DNA of 64,000 nucleotides, taken from the IMG/VR virus record IMGVR_UViG_3300028840_003271, positions 1 through 64,000 of that record. One strand, given 5' to 3'. The translations under genes were made by a program, and so were the position numbers. Source of the stretch: a virus. Each line of letters opens with the position of its first letter. Within the stretch, counting starts at the first letter, position 1. Shown here piece after piece: positions 23,904 to 33,565 of the stretch. Under the pieces are notes generated by a model. It was not told the origin of the DNA. It did no database searches and worked only from the letters and a program-made list of their open reading frames with translations.

Positions 23904-24509
23904 TTAGAATGTATATTTAAAATAATCAATATCTTCTTCAAAATATTTTGCAACCATTTCACGAGTATGGTTATTATAATATTTTCGGTAATGAGGTCTG
24001 GGTTTTTTTATTTTTTTAACAAGTGGATAAAATTTATCTACATGTAATCTTGATAAGATAATTTTCCATATTTTATCCATACCTTCTTCAAATCTAAAAA
24101 CTTCATTAATTATGCATAAACCATTTTTGTTTCTGATATATTCTATTTGTTTTATACGAAAAAAGTGTATATCTTTAACACGACAATTGTTAATTATACA
24201 TTTAATATAATCGTTGAAATTATGAAAAATATTATTTGGATTACATTGTAATATAAAGTTTTGATGATAATGAAATGCTGAAACCATTCTATCCCAAGGA
24301 TTACGTACTATTGTAAATGAATAATAATTGTCTAACGAATCTTGAATTTTGTGTGCTAAGGATATTAGTTTAGGATGTTTTGGTTTAATAGGTGAATATT
24401 GTTTAATAGATTTAATTTCTTTTCTAAACATATATGTTATACTTGTTCCAGCAGTTTTTGGAATATGTATAAATATAAATTTAATATTCTTGTATTGTCC
24501 TATGAACAT
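23904..24509 (-). CDS. Sulfotransferase, copy A
   Basis: 201 residues. The PAPS 5'-phosphosulfate loop HIPKTAGTSITYMF is at residue 15, and the 3'-phosphate block IVRNPWDRMVSAFHY follows about 60 residues later, with the usual family end Y-F-x-x-D-I-D-Y-F. It belongs to the HS2ST/HS6ST-like sulfotransferases that transfer sulfate from PAPS to sugar hydroxyls. No PAPS synthesis genes lie in the window, so the donor would come from the host. Confidence 0.85.
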   Translation of the reverse strand: MFIGQYKNIKFIFIHIPKTAGTSITYMFRKEIKSIKQYSPIKPKHPKLISLAHKIQDSLDNYYSFTIVRNPWDRMVSAFHYHQNFILQCNPNNIFHNFNDYIKCIINNCRVKDIHFFRIKQIEYIRNKNGLCIINEVFRFEEGMDKIWKIILSRLHVDKFYPLVKKIKKPRPHYRKYYNNHTREMVAKYFEEDIDYFKYTF

Positions 24510-25585
24510 TGAAGATTATTAATTGTTAAAGGTTTTAAATGTTGCCAGGGTAAACCCTGTTTCATTTCATCGATTGTCCATTGAGTATAAGCAATGTCAC
24601 ACATTTGTTGAACACGGTCATACATTAGTGGATTTTCAATTTGTGATAAATCATGTCCAGTAATATCATAAACCATTGAACCTTGGTCTAAAGTAATAAC
24701 AGGTATACCAGCAATCAATGCTTCTACAGCACTATTAGAATTATATGTTACTACACACCAACAATTTTCTAAATCTTTATAAAGTTTATAACGATTTTTT
24801 TGTTTACTAATTATAACATTTGGATAACGTTTTTTATATTTATTAAAATTAATAGGATGGTAACATTGTGGATGAGGACGATATATAATTTTTCGAGAAG
24901 TGTGTTGAATAATCTGGTTAATAATATTTCTTATTAGTTTTCTGTAAACATATTTTCTGTTTAAAGATTGTGGTTTCCAATGAGAAAGAGAAGCGTCTTT
25001 ATCACACTGCCCACATACTAAAATGTGTTTTCCATCTTTTCTCCAAGATTGTAGTTTTACTTCTAATTTTTTCCATCTATCCGATGGACTATTTTGATTA
25101 TTAAATTCTGCTCGACCATTTAATCCATTTATACCAACCATATAATATTGACTACGAGCAATATATCCACGCTCAATAACTAATATTGGTCCAGCATGAT
25201 AATTATATAGTTTGTTTTTTTTATTATAATAACCATGAAAAGCATATGTTAATAATACATGACAAGGTTTATATGGTTCTCGTGAATTATATATTTCGTA
25301 TTTTACGTTTTTATCTTTTTTAAAACCTGATACAATTGATAAAATAGATTTATAACTACTAGTCATAAATTTTTTCTTAACTTTTGTTTTATTTTTTATA
25401 GTTTTTTCGTGTTTAGTATAAATATTAATTATAATACATGAATTTATATATGGTAATGGTTTTGGAATAAATTTTGGACGACCACATTTTTGTAAATTAT
25501 TAGATTTGTTTTGTATAATTCTATTTTTAAGTTTTAATTTTTTTATTTCAGTTAATGGTTTTCCACGTTCTCGTATGATACGCAT
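24500..25585 (-). CDS. KpsC-like capsule glycosyltransferase, copy B
   Basis: 361 residues from the ATG at 25585, which overlaps the preceding TAA (TAATG). The first about 80 residues are an extra, very basic N-terminal segment not found in the other copies. After it come GINGLNGRAEFNN, NSPSDRWKKLE, SWRKDGKHILVCGQ, IIYRPHPQ, CWCVVTYNSNSAVEALIAG and GSMVYDITGHDL. Closest to the copy at 21035. Sugar transfer from a nucleotide donor is inferred. Confidence 0.7.
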   Translation of the reverse strand: MRIIRERGKPLTEIKKLKLKNRIIQNKSNNLQKCGRPKFIPKPLPYINSCIIINIYTKHEKTIKNKTKVKKKFMTSSYKSILSIVSGFKKDKNVKYEIYNSREPYKPCHVLLTYAFHGYYNKKNKLYNYHAGPILVIERGYIARSQYYMVGINGLNGRAEFNNQNSPSDRWKKLEVKLQSWRKDGKHILVCGQCDKDASLSHWKPQSLNRKYVYRKLIRNIINQIIQHTSRKIIYRPHPQCYHPINFNKYKKRYPNVIISKQKNRYKLYKDLENCWCVVTYNSNSAVEALIAGIPVITLDQGSMVYDITGHDLSQIENPLMYDRVQQMCDIAYTQWTIDEMKQGLPWQHLKPLTINNLQCS

Positions 25586-26277
25586 TAATATATATAATTC
25601 CAATATTCTAAATCATCTTGAAAATAATTTTCTATAATTTTTTTTGTAAACGATGTAAAATATTCTCGATAATGTTGATTGGTTGTTTTCTTATCAATCC
25701 AAGGTAATGATATATTTTTTAGTCCTAATATTTTACACAATCTGGAAAAATCGTTTTGTAGATTTTCAAATTTTCCAACGAAATCTATGTTTAGAATATC
25801 TGGATATGGTAGATAATTTTCGCTTAAATACTTATAAGCACCCATAAACCCTGTTGGTAAACATTCTACAACTCTTTTCGTTGAATCAAAACAATTGTTC
25901 TCTTTTTGAGGTTGTTTTTTTATCCAATCTATTAACCAAAATTCAAAATTTTTAATACTTTGTTTTTTTCTTATCATTCTTCGTTTATAATTTTCATATA
26001 AACTTACTATTCTATCAAATGGATTACGGACAAAGGAAAATACAAAATATTTTTTAATATCATCGTTATATTGATAATTTAAAATTTGTTTATAATGGTA
26101 ATATGGAATATGATGACCAATATCAAACGACTTATTGTTATAAACATACTTTCCAAATAGTGCTTTGTAAGAAAAGTTGCTGTAATTTTTAAGAGCATAA
26201 TTTATAGAAGCTGATGCCGTTTTAGCAAGACGAATTTGAATAAATGGTGTATGATTATTGTTAATTTTGGATATCAT
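25585..26277 (-). CDS. Sulfotransferase, copy B
   Basis: 230 residues. The 3'-PAPS block FSFVRNPFDRIVSLYENYKRR is strong; the 5' block IRLAKTASASINYAL replaces the usual K-x-G/A-G-T/S-S with KTASAS, still compatible with the loop. It ends like its relatives (ENYFQDDLEYWNYIY). The ATG at 26277 overlaps the TAA of a sulfotransferase relic (26277-26360). A role in sulfating the cluster's glycan is inferred. Confidence 0.8.
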   Translation of the reverse strand: MISKINNNHTPFIQIRLAKTASASINYALKNYSNFSYKALFGKYVYNNKSFDIGHHIPYYHYKQILNYQYNDDIKKYFVFSFVRNPFDRIVSLYENYKRRMIRKKQSIKNFEFWLIDWIKKQPQKENNCFDSTKRVVECLPTGFMGAYKYLSENYLPYPDILNIDFVGKFENLQNDFSRLCKILGLKNISLPWIDKKTTNQHYREYFTSFTKKIIENYFQDDLEYWNYIY

Positions 26278-26360
26278 TAGTATATAAATTGAAAAGTATC
26301 AATGTCTTCTCTATAAAGATGATAAACAATATTTATCAATTTTGGAGTATATTGGAATAT
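26277..26360 (-). pseudogene. C-terminal relic of another sulfotransferase
   Basis: Between two intact genes, an open frame of about 25 codons without start ends in a TAATG overlap with the sulfotransferase at 26277. Its last residues (REDIDTFQFIY, preceded by a helix with Y-H-L-Y) match the C-terminal pattern of the copies at 23904 (EEDIDYFKYTF) and 25585 (QDDLEYWNYIY). The rest of the gene is missing and the AsnB-like gene abuts it, so it marks the edge of a replacement or deletion. Confidence 0.6.
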
Positions 26361-26368
26361 ACATTTTT

Positions 26369-28093
26369 TTATATATATATTAAATGTTGCCTTGTCCATA
26401 GTTGAAAACTATAAGCAAACATTTTTTGTTTTGGATGATTAAAATCAAAAGATTGAAGGAGAGAAAAAATACCATCATAATATTGTGGAGTTAAAACTTT
26501 TTTCACTCTTTTGTCTACTTGATTAGACCACAACCATTCTTTTTTTGGTATTCCCCATCCACTTTTCTTTTTCTCTAAAATAGATTTTGGTAATTTATTC
26601 TGATATGCTTTTCGTGGAATTTGTTTGGTATCTACCAACTTACCTTTAAAATTACCTTTATGAGAACTTGGAATATTCAATACATATTCTTTATAAAGCT
26701 TTGTTGTAAATGGAAAACGTCCTTCCATGGAAAACCTCATTCCATATCTATCCATTCTTGTAAGTAAGTCATCGGGTATTTTTGTTAAATGTTCTACCAA
26801 TAACTCGTTATTTAATCTGTCTGGACCAAACAACGATGTTGGAAACCATTCTAACAAATATTCTGTAATATTGTTTTTAATTTTTTGTGAAATGTGGTTA
26901 AACGACCATAATTTTACCCAAGTTGATAAAATGTCTTTAAGAGTTTTATCTGGTGGTAAATTTAAATGACAAGCATATCCTGATAAACTTTCGTCTCCAC
27001 CATCTCCAGATAAAGTTACTACTATATCATTTTGTGAAACTATTTTATTGAGTAAATAATATGATGGACAATGAAAATTTCCATGTGGTTCTTCTATTGT
27101 TAAATATGCTTCTTCAAGAAAATTAAGATAATTTTCAAATGACATATACCATTCACGATGGTCAAGATTGAATTTTTGTTTTAATTTTTGAACTTCGTTA
27201 GCATCGCTATTATGATGTTGATTATATTTTGGAATATGTGATTCAAATCTACAAGTAAATGTTTTTACTAAATTTTGTAACTGATATAGTTCATACAATA
27301 TTGTGGTTGAATCTAAACCACCACTTAAAAATAAACCAATTGGTCTACGACCCATTAAACATTGATTTACCGACTGGTTGACTATTGAACAATATTCTTC
27401 TAAATCAAATCGTGTGTTGTTAGAAAGTGGTGAAATTTGTATATACGTATCTAAAAATAAGGCTGGTTTATCGTTTATATGAAAACCTAAAACTTGTCCA
27501 GGATAAAGTTTTTTAATTGATGATACAAAAGTTTCTGGTCCTGGCATAAAACCTAAAGCAGAAAAACATTCAACTGCTCGTGGATTTATTTTTTTATTTA
27601 TATTACAACATTCTAATAAAGTTTGTATACTTGATGACCAAACTAAATTATTATCAACAAAAGTGTAATAAAGAGGTTTTACTCCACTACTATCTCGTGC
27701 TAAAACTAGTTTTTTTTCTTGCTTATCATACCAACAAAAAGTATACATTCCATCAACTTGGTCTAAAATTTTCCATCCATATTCTTGAAGTGCTAAAGCT
27801 AAAATTTCTGTGTCAGACGATGTTTTTGTGTGTATATTTTTTTCTCTCAATAAATTTTGGATGTTTTTATAATTATAAATTTCTCCATTATAAGATAATA
27901 TATACCTATTGTTTACTATCCAAGGTTGTTTTGATTTTTTAGCATCTTCTGTTATTGCTAGTAAATTATGTCCTATTGTAATATTGTTGTCAATATAAAT
28001 TCCACTACCATCTGGTCCACGATGATTAGTAGTATCTATCATTTGTTGAACAAGCAACTTGTTATTTGTTGTTATTCCGTGTATTCCACACAT
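26369..28093 (-). CDS. asnB: Asparagine synthase-like amidotransferase, copy A
   Basis: 574 residues. Cys2 after the initiator Met is the N-terminal nucleophile of a class II glutaminase (MCGIHGI, then NHRGPDG, SYNGEIYN, SSDTEIL), and LFLSGGLDSTT near residue 255 is the ATP-pyrophosphatase loop. VTLSGDGGDESLSGY follows. Full-length for AsnB. In glycan loci such enzymes amidate sugar carboxylates or amino-acid decorations. A second copy lies at 35457. Its 3' end borders a sulfotransferase relic. Confidence 0.86.
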   Translation of the reverse strand: MCGIHGITTNNKLLVQQMIDTTNHRGPDGSGIYIDNNITIGHNLLAITEDAKKSKQPWIVNNRYILSYNGEIYNYKNIQNLLREKNIHTKTSSDTEILALALQEYGWKILDQVDGMYTFCWYDKQEKKLVLARDSSGVKPLYYTFVDNNLVWSSSIQTLLECCNINKKINPRAVECFSALGFMPGPETFVSSIKKLYPGQVLGFHINDKPALFLDTYIQISPLSNNTRFDLEEYCSIVNQSVNQCLMGRRPIGLFLSGGLDSTTILYELYQLQNLVKTFTCRFESHIPKYNQHHNSDANEVQKLKQKFNLDHREWYMSFENYLNFLEEAYLTIEEPHGNFHCPSYYLLNKIVSQNDIVVTLSGDGGDESLSGYACHLNLPPDKTLKDILSTWVKLWSFNHISQKIKNNITEYLLEWFPTSLFGPDRLNNELLVEHLTKIPDDLLTRMDRYGMRFSMEGRFPFTTKLYKEYVLNIPSSHKGNFKGKLVDTKQIPRKAYQNKLPKSILEKKKSGWGIPKKEWLWSNQVDKRVKKVLTPQYYDGIFSLLQSFDFNHPKQKMFAYSFQLWTRQHLIYI

Positions 28094-28094
28094 T

Positions 28095-28826
28095 TTATTG
28101 AATATGAATAAACTTTTTATTTCTTCCTTTTGTATATTGTTTAGAAGGAAATGGTTTATTTCTAATTAGTGTAAAATTTGCTTTGTTGATTGTATAAAAT
28201 AATATTTTGTGTAAATTTAAGTATTTAAATAAAAGTGCTTCTACTACTATATTTTGGTTTTTGTTAAAATTTGGTGTAATTTGTGAGCAAATCCAATTGT
28301 AAAAATCTCCATATATTTTCATATTTTTTGAATTAGACGCTATAAGATAATCACTAATAGATTTTTTTCTACAATCTGTACAAATTAAACTATTTTTATT
28401 GTTTATAATTTCTTGTAAAGGGAAAATGGTGTCTAAACGAATATCAAATCGAGTACGAATAACGATGTCGTAATTACTTTGTAAAATTGTAGAAATACCT
28501 TTATAAACCTTATAATATTGAGCAACTAATGAATAAAATGTTACATAGTCTTGAGGAAATTTCTTTTTATTTTTATTTTCCCACTTCTCATAGTTTTCAA
28601 TATTTAAATATTTTGGTGTATATATTTTTTTAATTTCTTGTTTGTTAATTTTTTCCGTACTTAATCCACCAACTGTGTGACGCACGGTTTCATTTTTAAT
28701 ATTTCCTAATATGTTCCAAGTTTCAATAAATATGTCTACTTTATCTGGTGGAAAAGATTTTAATAAGGATTGATAAGTTTTTTTATATGTTCTCATTAAT
28801 CCTGTAAGTAGTAATGCTATTTTCAT
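28095..28826 (-). CDS. Putative glycosyltransferase, SGxPRE family, copy B
   Basis: 243 residues. It opens IALLLTGLMRTYKKTY, with DIFIETWN and DIVIRTRFDIRLD downstream, the same order as copies at 19049 and 37165 but without the Cys knuckle. The R-x-R-F-D block is the likely metal/donor site. The C-terminus is basic. Sugar transfer is inferred from context and the paralogues. Confidence 0.65.
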   Translation of the reverse strand: MKIALLLTGLMRTYKKTYQSLLKSFPPDKVDIFIETWNILGNIKNETVRHTVGGLSTEKINKQEIKKIYTPKYLNIENYEKWENKNKKKFPQDYVTFYSLVAQYYKVYKGISTILQSNYDIVIRTRFDIRLDTIFPLQEIINNKNSLICTDCRKKSISDYLIASNSKNMKIYGDFYNWICSQITPNFNKNQNIVVEALLFKYLNLHKILFYTINKANFTLIRNKPFPSKQYTKGRNKKFIHIQ

Positions 28827-29347
28827 GGTATAAATAATTTAGTTTCAATATAAATAGATGGATATTTTAGTTGTAAATATTGGATATGTTTAAGTATTTG
28901 TTCACTATCATCTATTATCCAAACTTTTTTTATTTTATATTTTTGGATTTGTTCTTCTATCCATTTTGCTTTAGCGTTCGATGGTGTAACACAGTTTGGA
29001 TGTCCTAATGTAACTATTTCAATATTATTGTTTATACTCATATATTGAAACAATTTTTTGATTGGTATATCGTTCCATCTTGATGTTAAAACAATAATTC
29101 TAGCATAATGACTTTTTTCTTGAACACATTTATGTAATTTGTCTAAATTTTCTACAATAGCATATTTGGTAATATATTTATCAAATTCACTAAAATCAAA
29201 CTGATCACCATGTTCTGGAATATAGTGTGTAAATTGTTGATTTGATAATCTTAGTTGTTGACCACTTGGTTTGTTAATAATAACATAAGTATCAATTATA
29301 AAAAGAGTATTATCAAAATCAAAAATAATTAATTCTGAGATTGACAT
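28823..29347 (-). CDS. HAD-superfamily phosphatase
   Basis: 174 residues. The nucleophile motif IFDFDNTLF (DxD), motif II IIVLTSRW and motif IV WIIDDSEQ are in order, with a small cap. It resembles phosphatases that act on sugar phosphates or the phosphatase half of T4 Pnkp; the setting next to a nucleotidyltransferase favours sugar-phosphate metabolism. Start at 29347 overlaps the preceding gene by 19 bases. Confidence 0.78.
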   Translation of the reverse strand: MSISELIIFDFDNTLFIIDTYVIINKPSGQQLRLSNQQFTHYIPEHGDQFDFSEFDKYITKYAIVENLDKLHKCVQEKSHYARIIVLTSRWNDIPIKKLFQYMSINNNIEIVTLGHPNCVTPSNAKAKWIEEQIQKYKIKKVWIIDDSEQILKHIQYLQLKYPSIYIETKLFIP

Positions 29348-29778
29348 GAGTGTTGTTGTATAATTCTTTCTTTAATATTACTACTTGATATTCCTACTGT
29401 ATATGGAGCATATATAATTTCAATATTGTTTTTTTGTAAAAATTCTTCTGTAATTCCTAATTGTTGTACTAATGATTCACCAACCCAATCATTACCATGT
29501 AAAATATATTTTGGTTGAAAAATTTCGATATACGTTTGTTGTAAACAATGTTCTTCCATTATAAAAGCAATATCAACATATTTACACGCTTGAACTACTT
29601 GTAAACGTTCTAACTCATTACAAATAGGATTTTTACCATAAAATTTAGCAAATTCGTCTCCATTGATAGATGCTACTACATAATTTGCTTTTGTTTTAGC
29701 AAACTTAAATATATTAACATGTCCGTAATGAAACAAATCAAACGTACCACCAACATATATAACTGTTTTAGATTTCAT
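29329..29778 (-). CDS. Cytidylyltransferase-like nucleotidyltransferase
   Basis: 149 residues. GGTFDLFHYGHVN (HxGH) and the C-terminal ISSSNIKERI are the two active-site blocks of the TagD/RfaE-C type nucleotidyltransferases, which couple a nucleotide to glycerol-phosphate or a heptose-phosphate. KYILHGNDW lies between. With the HAD protein downstream it may supply an activated precursor for the glycan. Confidence 0.82.
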   Translation of the reverse strand: MKSKTVIYVGGTFDLFHYGHVNIFKFAKTKANYVVASINGDEFAKFYGKNPICNELERLQVVQACKYVDIAFIMEEHCLQQTYIEIFQPKYILHGNDWVGESLVQQLGITEEFLQKNNIEIIYAPYTVGISSSNIKERIIQQHSCQSQN

Positions 29779-30653
29779 GACTTAAAATGACACCCTTTAT
29801 CATGGATAATATTTTCTTTTAATAATCCATATTGTACAACATTTGAATTTTCTATTGTTAATTTAGCACAAAAATCTAGATCTTTTATTCTACATTGATT
29901 TTTCCATTTATTTAGCAAAACGTACATAATAAAACTATCGTCCCAACGATTATATTTTTTAAAATTGCTATTATCGTATATATTGACAAATTCTTGTAAA
30001 AAAGTAAAACCTATAGGGCGTGTAAAAACAATAAAACCTGTTTCTATACCCATAGAATGTTTTTTTCTATGTTCTCCTAAATGATAACAGATGTCATAAT
30101 CACTACACAATGTATGTATTTTAGATGACATTTCTTTTTGAAACGTTACATCAGAATCTACAAAAATTAAGTATTTATATTGTTGATGATTTTTTACAAA
30201 TTCCAAAGCATAATTCATACTTAAAACTTTTTTAAACCATAAAAATAGTTTTTGATTGAAAAATCTAGCATTACTTGTTTTAAAAAATTTAAAATTGCAA
30301 TTAGGTTCGTGTAATAAAATTTTTTGCCAAGATGGTATTTCGTTATGTATAAAATATCTAATTACTTCTTTACACTTACAAAGTTCTGCTTCACCACCAT
30401 AAATTTTTGGAATAATTTTTTTGTGTTGTTGTAGAAAAGAATTAAACCAAGGTAGTTCCTCAAGTCTTTGGAGAAAAAATTTACGATTACCAAGATTGAC
30501 TAATGTTAATTGTAATCGCTTCAATAAATCGTCTTCATAAACAACGAATAAATCATCTTCTGCTTGTGTGCAAAGATAGGATTCAAGTAAGGTTTGACCA
30601 GTAAGATTAAATAATTTTTTATTAAAAGTGGTTACATATAAAATATTATTCAT
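29775..30653 (-). CDS. GT-A-like glycosyltransferase, DxD family, copy A
   Basis: 292 residues. LIFVDSDVTFQ (D-x-D) after a helix that ends ALEFVKNHQ, then YHLGEHRKKHSMGIETGF and YNRWDDSFI, define a small family with copies at 40962 and 41991. The D-x-D binds the metal and nucleotide sugar. Opens ILYVTTFNKKLFNLTG, as do the others. Probably soluble or membrane-associated; acceptor unknown. Confidence 0.72.
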   Translation of the reverse strand: MNNILYVTTFNKKLFNLTGQTLLESYLCTQAEDDLFVVYEDDLLKRLQLTLVNLGNRKFFLQRLEELPWFNSFLQQHKKIIPKIYGGEAELCKCKEVIRYFIHNEIPSWQKILLHEPNCNFKFFKTSNARFFNQKLFLWFKKVLSMNYALEFVKNHQQYKYLIFVDSDVTFQKEMSSKIHTLCSDYDICYHLGEHRKKHSMGIETGFIVFTRPIGFTFLQEFVNIYDNSNFKKYNRWDDSFIMYVLLNKWKNQCRIKDLDFCAKLTIENSNVVQYGLLKENIIHDKGCHFKS

Positions 30654-31232
30654 TTATCTACTATTTATCCATTTTGCTTTTCGGTTCCACACAATTCCAA
30701 TACCAGCATGTTCTTGAATTAAAACATAAGGTTTGTCATAAACAAACATATAAAAAGCAGGATGAACATTTGCTCGTACACCACGACCTCTATGTGCTCC
30801 GTGTGGAAAACCACAATCATGAAAAATTATTAATCCATCTTGTCTTACCAAAGGTGTGTAATTTTGAATATCGTTTTCAACACCCCACAAAGTGTGGTCT
30901 CCATCAATAAATAATATATCTACTTTTTGACCATTTAATATTTTAACTACTTCGTTTTTAATTTTTGGTAGTTTAGAATCGCCTTTGATAAAATGAATAT
31001 TACGATTTTGAGACTTGAGTTTTTGAACTACATTTTTCAAATCTTGTTTATAAAATAAATCAACACCTATTAATATACCACGTTTATCAATAATTGAACT
31101 TATTGTATTAAGCGATTTACCATTAGCACTGCCAATTTCTAAATATATTTTCTTTTTTTCAACAGAATCTAAATATGGTTTTAATGTTGACCATTCCCAC
31201 GAAGTCATTGCTGATATATGTTTACATGTCAT
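30654..31232 (-). CDS. CmcI-like SAM methyltransferase, copy B
   Basis: 192 residues, paralogous to 23294-23893: IYLEIGSANGKSLNTI, DILFIDGDHTLWGVEND, LIIFHDCGFPHG and GIGIVWNRK. Its product would be a second O-methyl group or the same modification on a different acceptor. It abuts the GT-A-like gene and overlaps the next one upstream by eleven bases. Confidence 0.8.
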   Translation of the reverse strand: MTCKHISAMTSWEWSTLKPYLDSVEKKKIYLEIGSANGKSLNTISSIIDKRGILIGVDLFYKQDLKNVVQKLKSQNRNIHFIKGDSKLPKIKNEVVKILNGQKVDILFIDGDHTLWGVENDIQNYTPLVRQDGLIIFHDCGFPHGAHRGRGVRANVHPAFYMFVYDKPYVLIQEHAGIGIVWNRKAKWINSR

Positions 31233-31983
31233 TTAATTCTTCCCATGCTTGACCATTTTTAATTTCATCATATGTCCATTGATAATATGCTAAATTTTTT
31301 ATCCATGACCTATCGTATATTGGTGATTCAATATTTTTGATACTACCAATTTTACGAGCAGAATTTGTTGTTATTATTGGTATACCTTCAATTAAAGCAG
31401 TAAGTTGAGCGTTTGAGTGGTCTGTTATAAATATCCAAGCATTTTTAAGCATTTTGTGTAAATTATTGAGTCTTTTTTCAGATACTAAAATTGGTCTATC
31501 TGTATATTTTTTTATCTCATTGATAGTGTTTTTTAACCAATTTTCAATTCCAAGAAATTTTCCCATAGGACACCACAATTTTTTGTTGTCCTTTTGCCAT
31601 ATTGTATTTGGTGGAGCAACTACAATATCACGACCATTTTTTTTCCAAGGTTTAAGTTTCAAATGAAATTTATTAAATCTATTGTTTGGAAAATTTTGTT
31701 TTCGTCCGTCATGGAGAATGTTGTTATGAACAATACGATAATATCCGTCAAACTTATTTACATTTTTACTTTTTCCAAAATATCCATGGTCAATATACCA
31801 ATATTCTTTTGATTGTTTAATACACTCTCCGCTTCCACGAAGAATACCATATGTTGCAATATTTTTTCCAGTAACATTACAACATTTTGATATTTTACCA
31901 CCGCAACCCTGAGCAAACGCTTTACCCAATTCAATACTACGATGATTATCAGTAATAATAGTTAATGGTATTAAATGTTTCAT
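31222..31983 (-). CDS. KpsC-like glycosyltransferase, copy C (short, divergent)
   Basis: 253 residues. NRFNKFHLKLKPWKKNGRDIVV and the C-terminal ITDHSNAQLTALIEGIPIITT, then WIKNLAYYQWTYDEIKNGQAWEEL, follow the family pattern. The usual CWCVVTFNSN is replaced by AWIFITDHSN and the first domain is shorter, so its donor or activity may differ. It could also be inactive. Confidence 0.6.
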   Translation of the reverse strand: MKHLIPLTIITDNHRSIELGKAFAQGCGGKISKCCNVTGKNIATYGILRGSGECIKQSKEYWYIDHGYFGKSKNVNKFDGYYRIVHNNILHDGRKQNFPNNRFNKFHLKLKPWKKNGRDIVVAPPNTIWQKDNKKLWCPMGKFLGIENWLKNTINEIKKYTDRPILVSEKRLNNLHKMLKNAWIFITDHSNAQLTALIEGIPIITTNSARKIGSIKNIESPIYDRSWIKNLAYYQWTYDEIKNGQAWEELNDM

Positions 31984-31994
31984 TTTAGTTTATA

Positions 31995-32522
31995 TTAAGA
32001 AATTCTTTGTAAAATAAATTGACCACATTTTTTACATCGTAAAATAGATTTAACTTTTTTAGTTTTAACTATTTCATCAACAGCACGAATTACTCCATAA
32101 TTTTTTGTTTTTTGCCAATAATCGTCTTCCGCTAAATATCCTCCAATTTTTACTTTTGGTAAATATGCTTCAAGTTCTGAATGAATTAATTCATAATTAT
32201 GAAATGTATCTAAATATACAAAATCAAAAAATTCATTTACAAATAAAGACGACACTTGAACAGAATCCTTTCTTAATATTGTAACATTATTAAGTGGTAT
32301 ATATTGTTGATATGTTTTTTCATAAATATCGTTAGCAGTAAGGTTTTGTTTTTCGTGTGGTTGAATCCATAAATCTATTAAGTATAAATGTTTTGGATTT
32401 TTGTCTAAAATTAAAGACGCATTTTCTCCTAAAAAAACACCAACCTCAGCACATATTGATCGAGTGTTAATATATTGAGTATATATTTGTTTTCTTTTTT
32501 TTCTTTTAAGAACTTCGTTCAT
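31995..32522 (-). CDS. Class I SAM methyltransferase (FkbM/24-like)
   Basis: 175 residues. CAEVGVFLGENASLIL (SAM loop), YLIDLW, and DFVYLDTFHNYELIHSEL followed by GGYLAEDDYW match Methyltransf_24-type enzymes. A CKKCGQF knuckle lies near the end. The TAATG-like junction with the next gene upstream suggests coupling. O-methylation of a sugar is the likely role. Confidence 0.75.
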   Translation of the reverse strand: MNEVLKRKKRKQIYTQYINTRSICAEVGVFLGENASLILDKNPKHLYLIDLWIQPHEKQNLTANDIYEKTYQQYIPLNNVTILRKDSVQVSSLFVNEFFDFVYLDTFHNYELIHSELEAYLPKVKIGGYLAEDDYWQKTKNYGVIRAVDEIVKTKKVKSILRCKKCGQFILQRIS

Positions 32523-33565
32523 TATAACATAGAATTTCTTGGTATATTTATTGCTTCACAACTTGGATAAGGATTTGATGGAGCAAAATCGTTGATAATT
32601 GTTCGACGAGGACATGTTTGAAACAATATCCTATCAGCTTTAATACCACATCTTTCTATTTGTTCTAATGTTTCTTTTTCAAATTCTCTAGTACGACTTG
32701 TTGTAATTATGATTTGATTACCTTGGTCATAAAGAGCATTAATATAGTCAATATTTGCTTGAATACCTTTTGTGGTTCCCCAATACGGTTCAAGATATTC
32801 TCCTGAATTTTCTACAAGAATTCCATCTAGGTCCACAAAAATAGTTTGAAACTGTTTTTTATATTGTAACCAGTCATCAAGAGTTCCCCAATCTTTGTAG
32901 TTTTGTACTTCAATAGTGTTGACGATATAGCCTCCATACAACATATAATGAAGAATAGTGGATAAATAAATATTAGAATGTTCTTTTGGATTTGTATTAG
33001 ATAATATTCTATAATAATCTTTACAAAACCTTTTAGCATTATCTATTGAATATAATCCACAACAAAACTTATCACTAATTACTCGTTTTTCAATGATATT
33101 TACAACCTGACCAACATCATTTACTTGAACATAACTTTTATTGGAAGGGTTGACGCTTAATAAATCATTTAAACTTACAACAGTAACATTGTTACCGTTT
33201 TGTGGCATACATTCAAAGTAATTATCACAATCCTTAATGTGTATTTGGTCCTGAATATTTTCTTGCTCAATAATTTTGACCACTGTTTCTGGTTGTGATA
33301 ACGTTGGTTTATCCAAAATAGAATATTTAACTTTAATAGTATCCAATTTTTTTTCTAATTGTCTCATTAATCGAGAACCAAACTTATACTTATCATAGTG
33401 TTCTCGAAGAACACCAATGTATATTTGGTCAATATTTTTTAAATCAATACCTCTTAAACTTTGTGTGACCATAGCATTACCATTTGGGTGAGTTAGTAAA
33501 TACTTTGGTCTCATATTGGGATATCTTGATGATTGTCCAGCACAAGGAACTATTAGTGTAGACAT
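32522..33565 (-). CDS. Nucleotidyltransferase-HAD fusion
   Basis: 347 residues in two domains. Residues 1-235: Rossmann-like NTP-transferase with CAGQSSRYPNMRPKYLL, acceptor loop KDCDNYF and the closing NYKDWGTLDDW. Residues 240-347: HAD phosphatase with TIFVDLDGILVENSG and IIITTSRTREF. Such a fusion could dephosphorylate an intermediate and activate a sugar or polyol. A choline/sugar-kinase-like gene follows upstream with a 13-base overlap, so the three activities probably form one pathway. The substrate is unknown. Confidence 0.75.
   Translation of the reverse strand: MSTLIVPCAGQSSRYPNMRPKYLLTHPNGNAMVTQSLRGIDLKNIDQIYIGVLREHYDKYKFGSRLMRQLEKKLDTIKVKYSILDKPTLSQPETVVKIIEQENIQDQIHIKDCDNYFECMPQNGNNVTVVSLNDLLSVNPSNKSYVQVNDVGQVVNIIEKRVISDKFCCGLYSIDNAKRFCKDYYRILSNTNPKEHSNIYLSTILHYMLYGGYIVNTIEVQNYKDWGTLDDWLQYKKQFQTIFVDLDGILVENSGEYLEPYWGTTKGIQANIDYINALYDQGNQIIITTSRTREFEKETLEQIERCGIKADRILFQTCPRRTIINDFAPSNPYPSCEAINIPRNSML

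Noticed and set aside
27580-27942. 120-codon plus-strand frame
   Set aside because: Lies entirely inside the AsnB-like gene and has the Tyr/Leu/Phe-rich composition of a shadow frame in AT-rich DNA.
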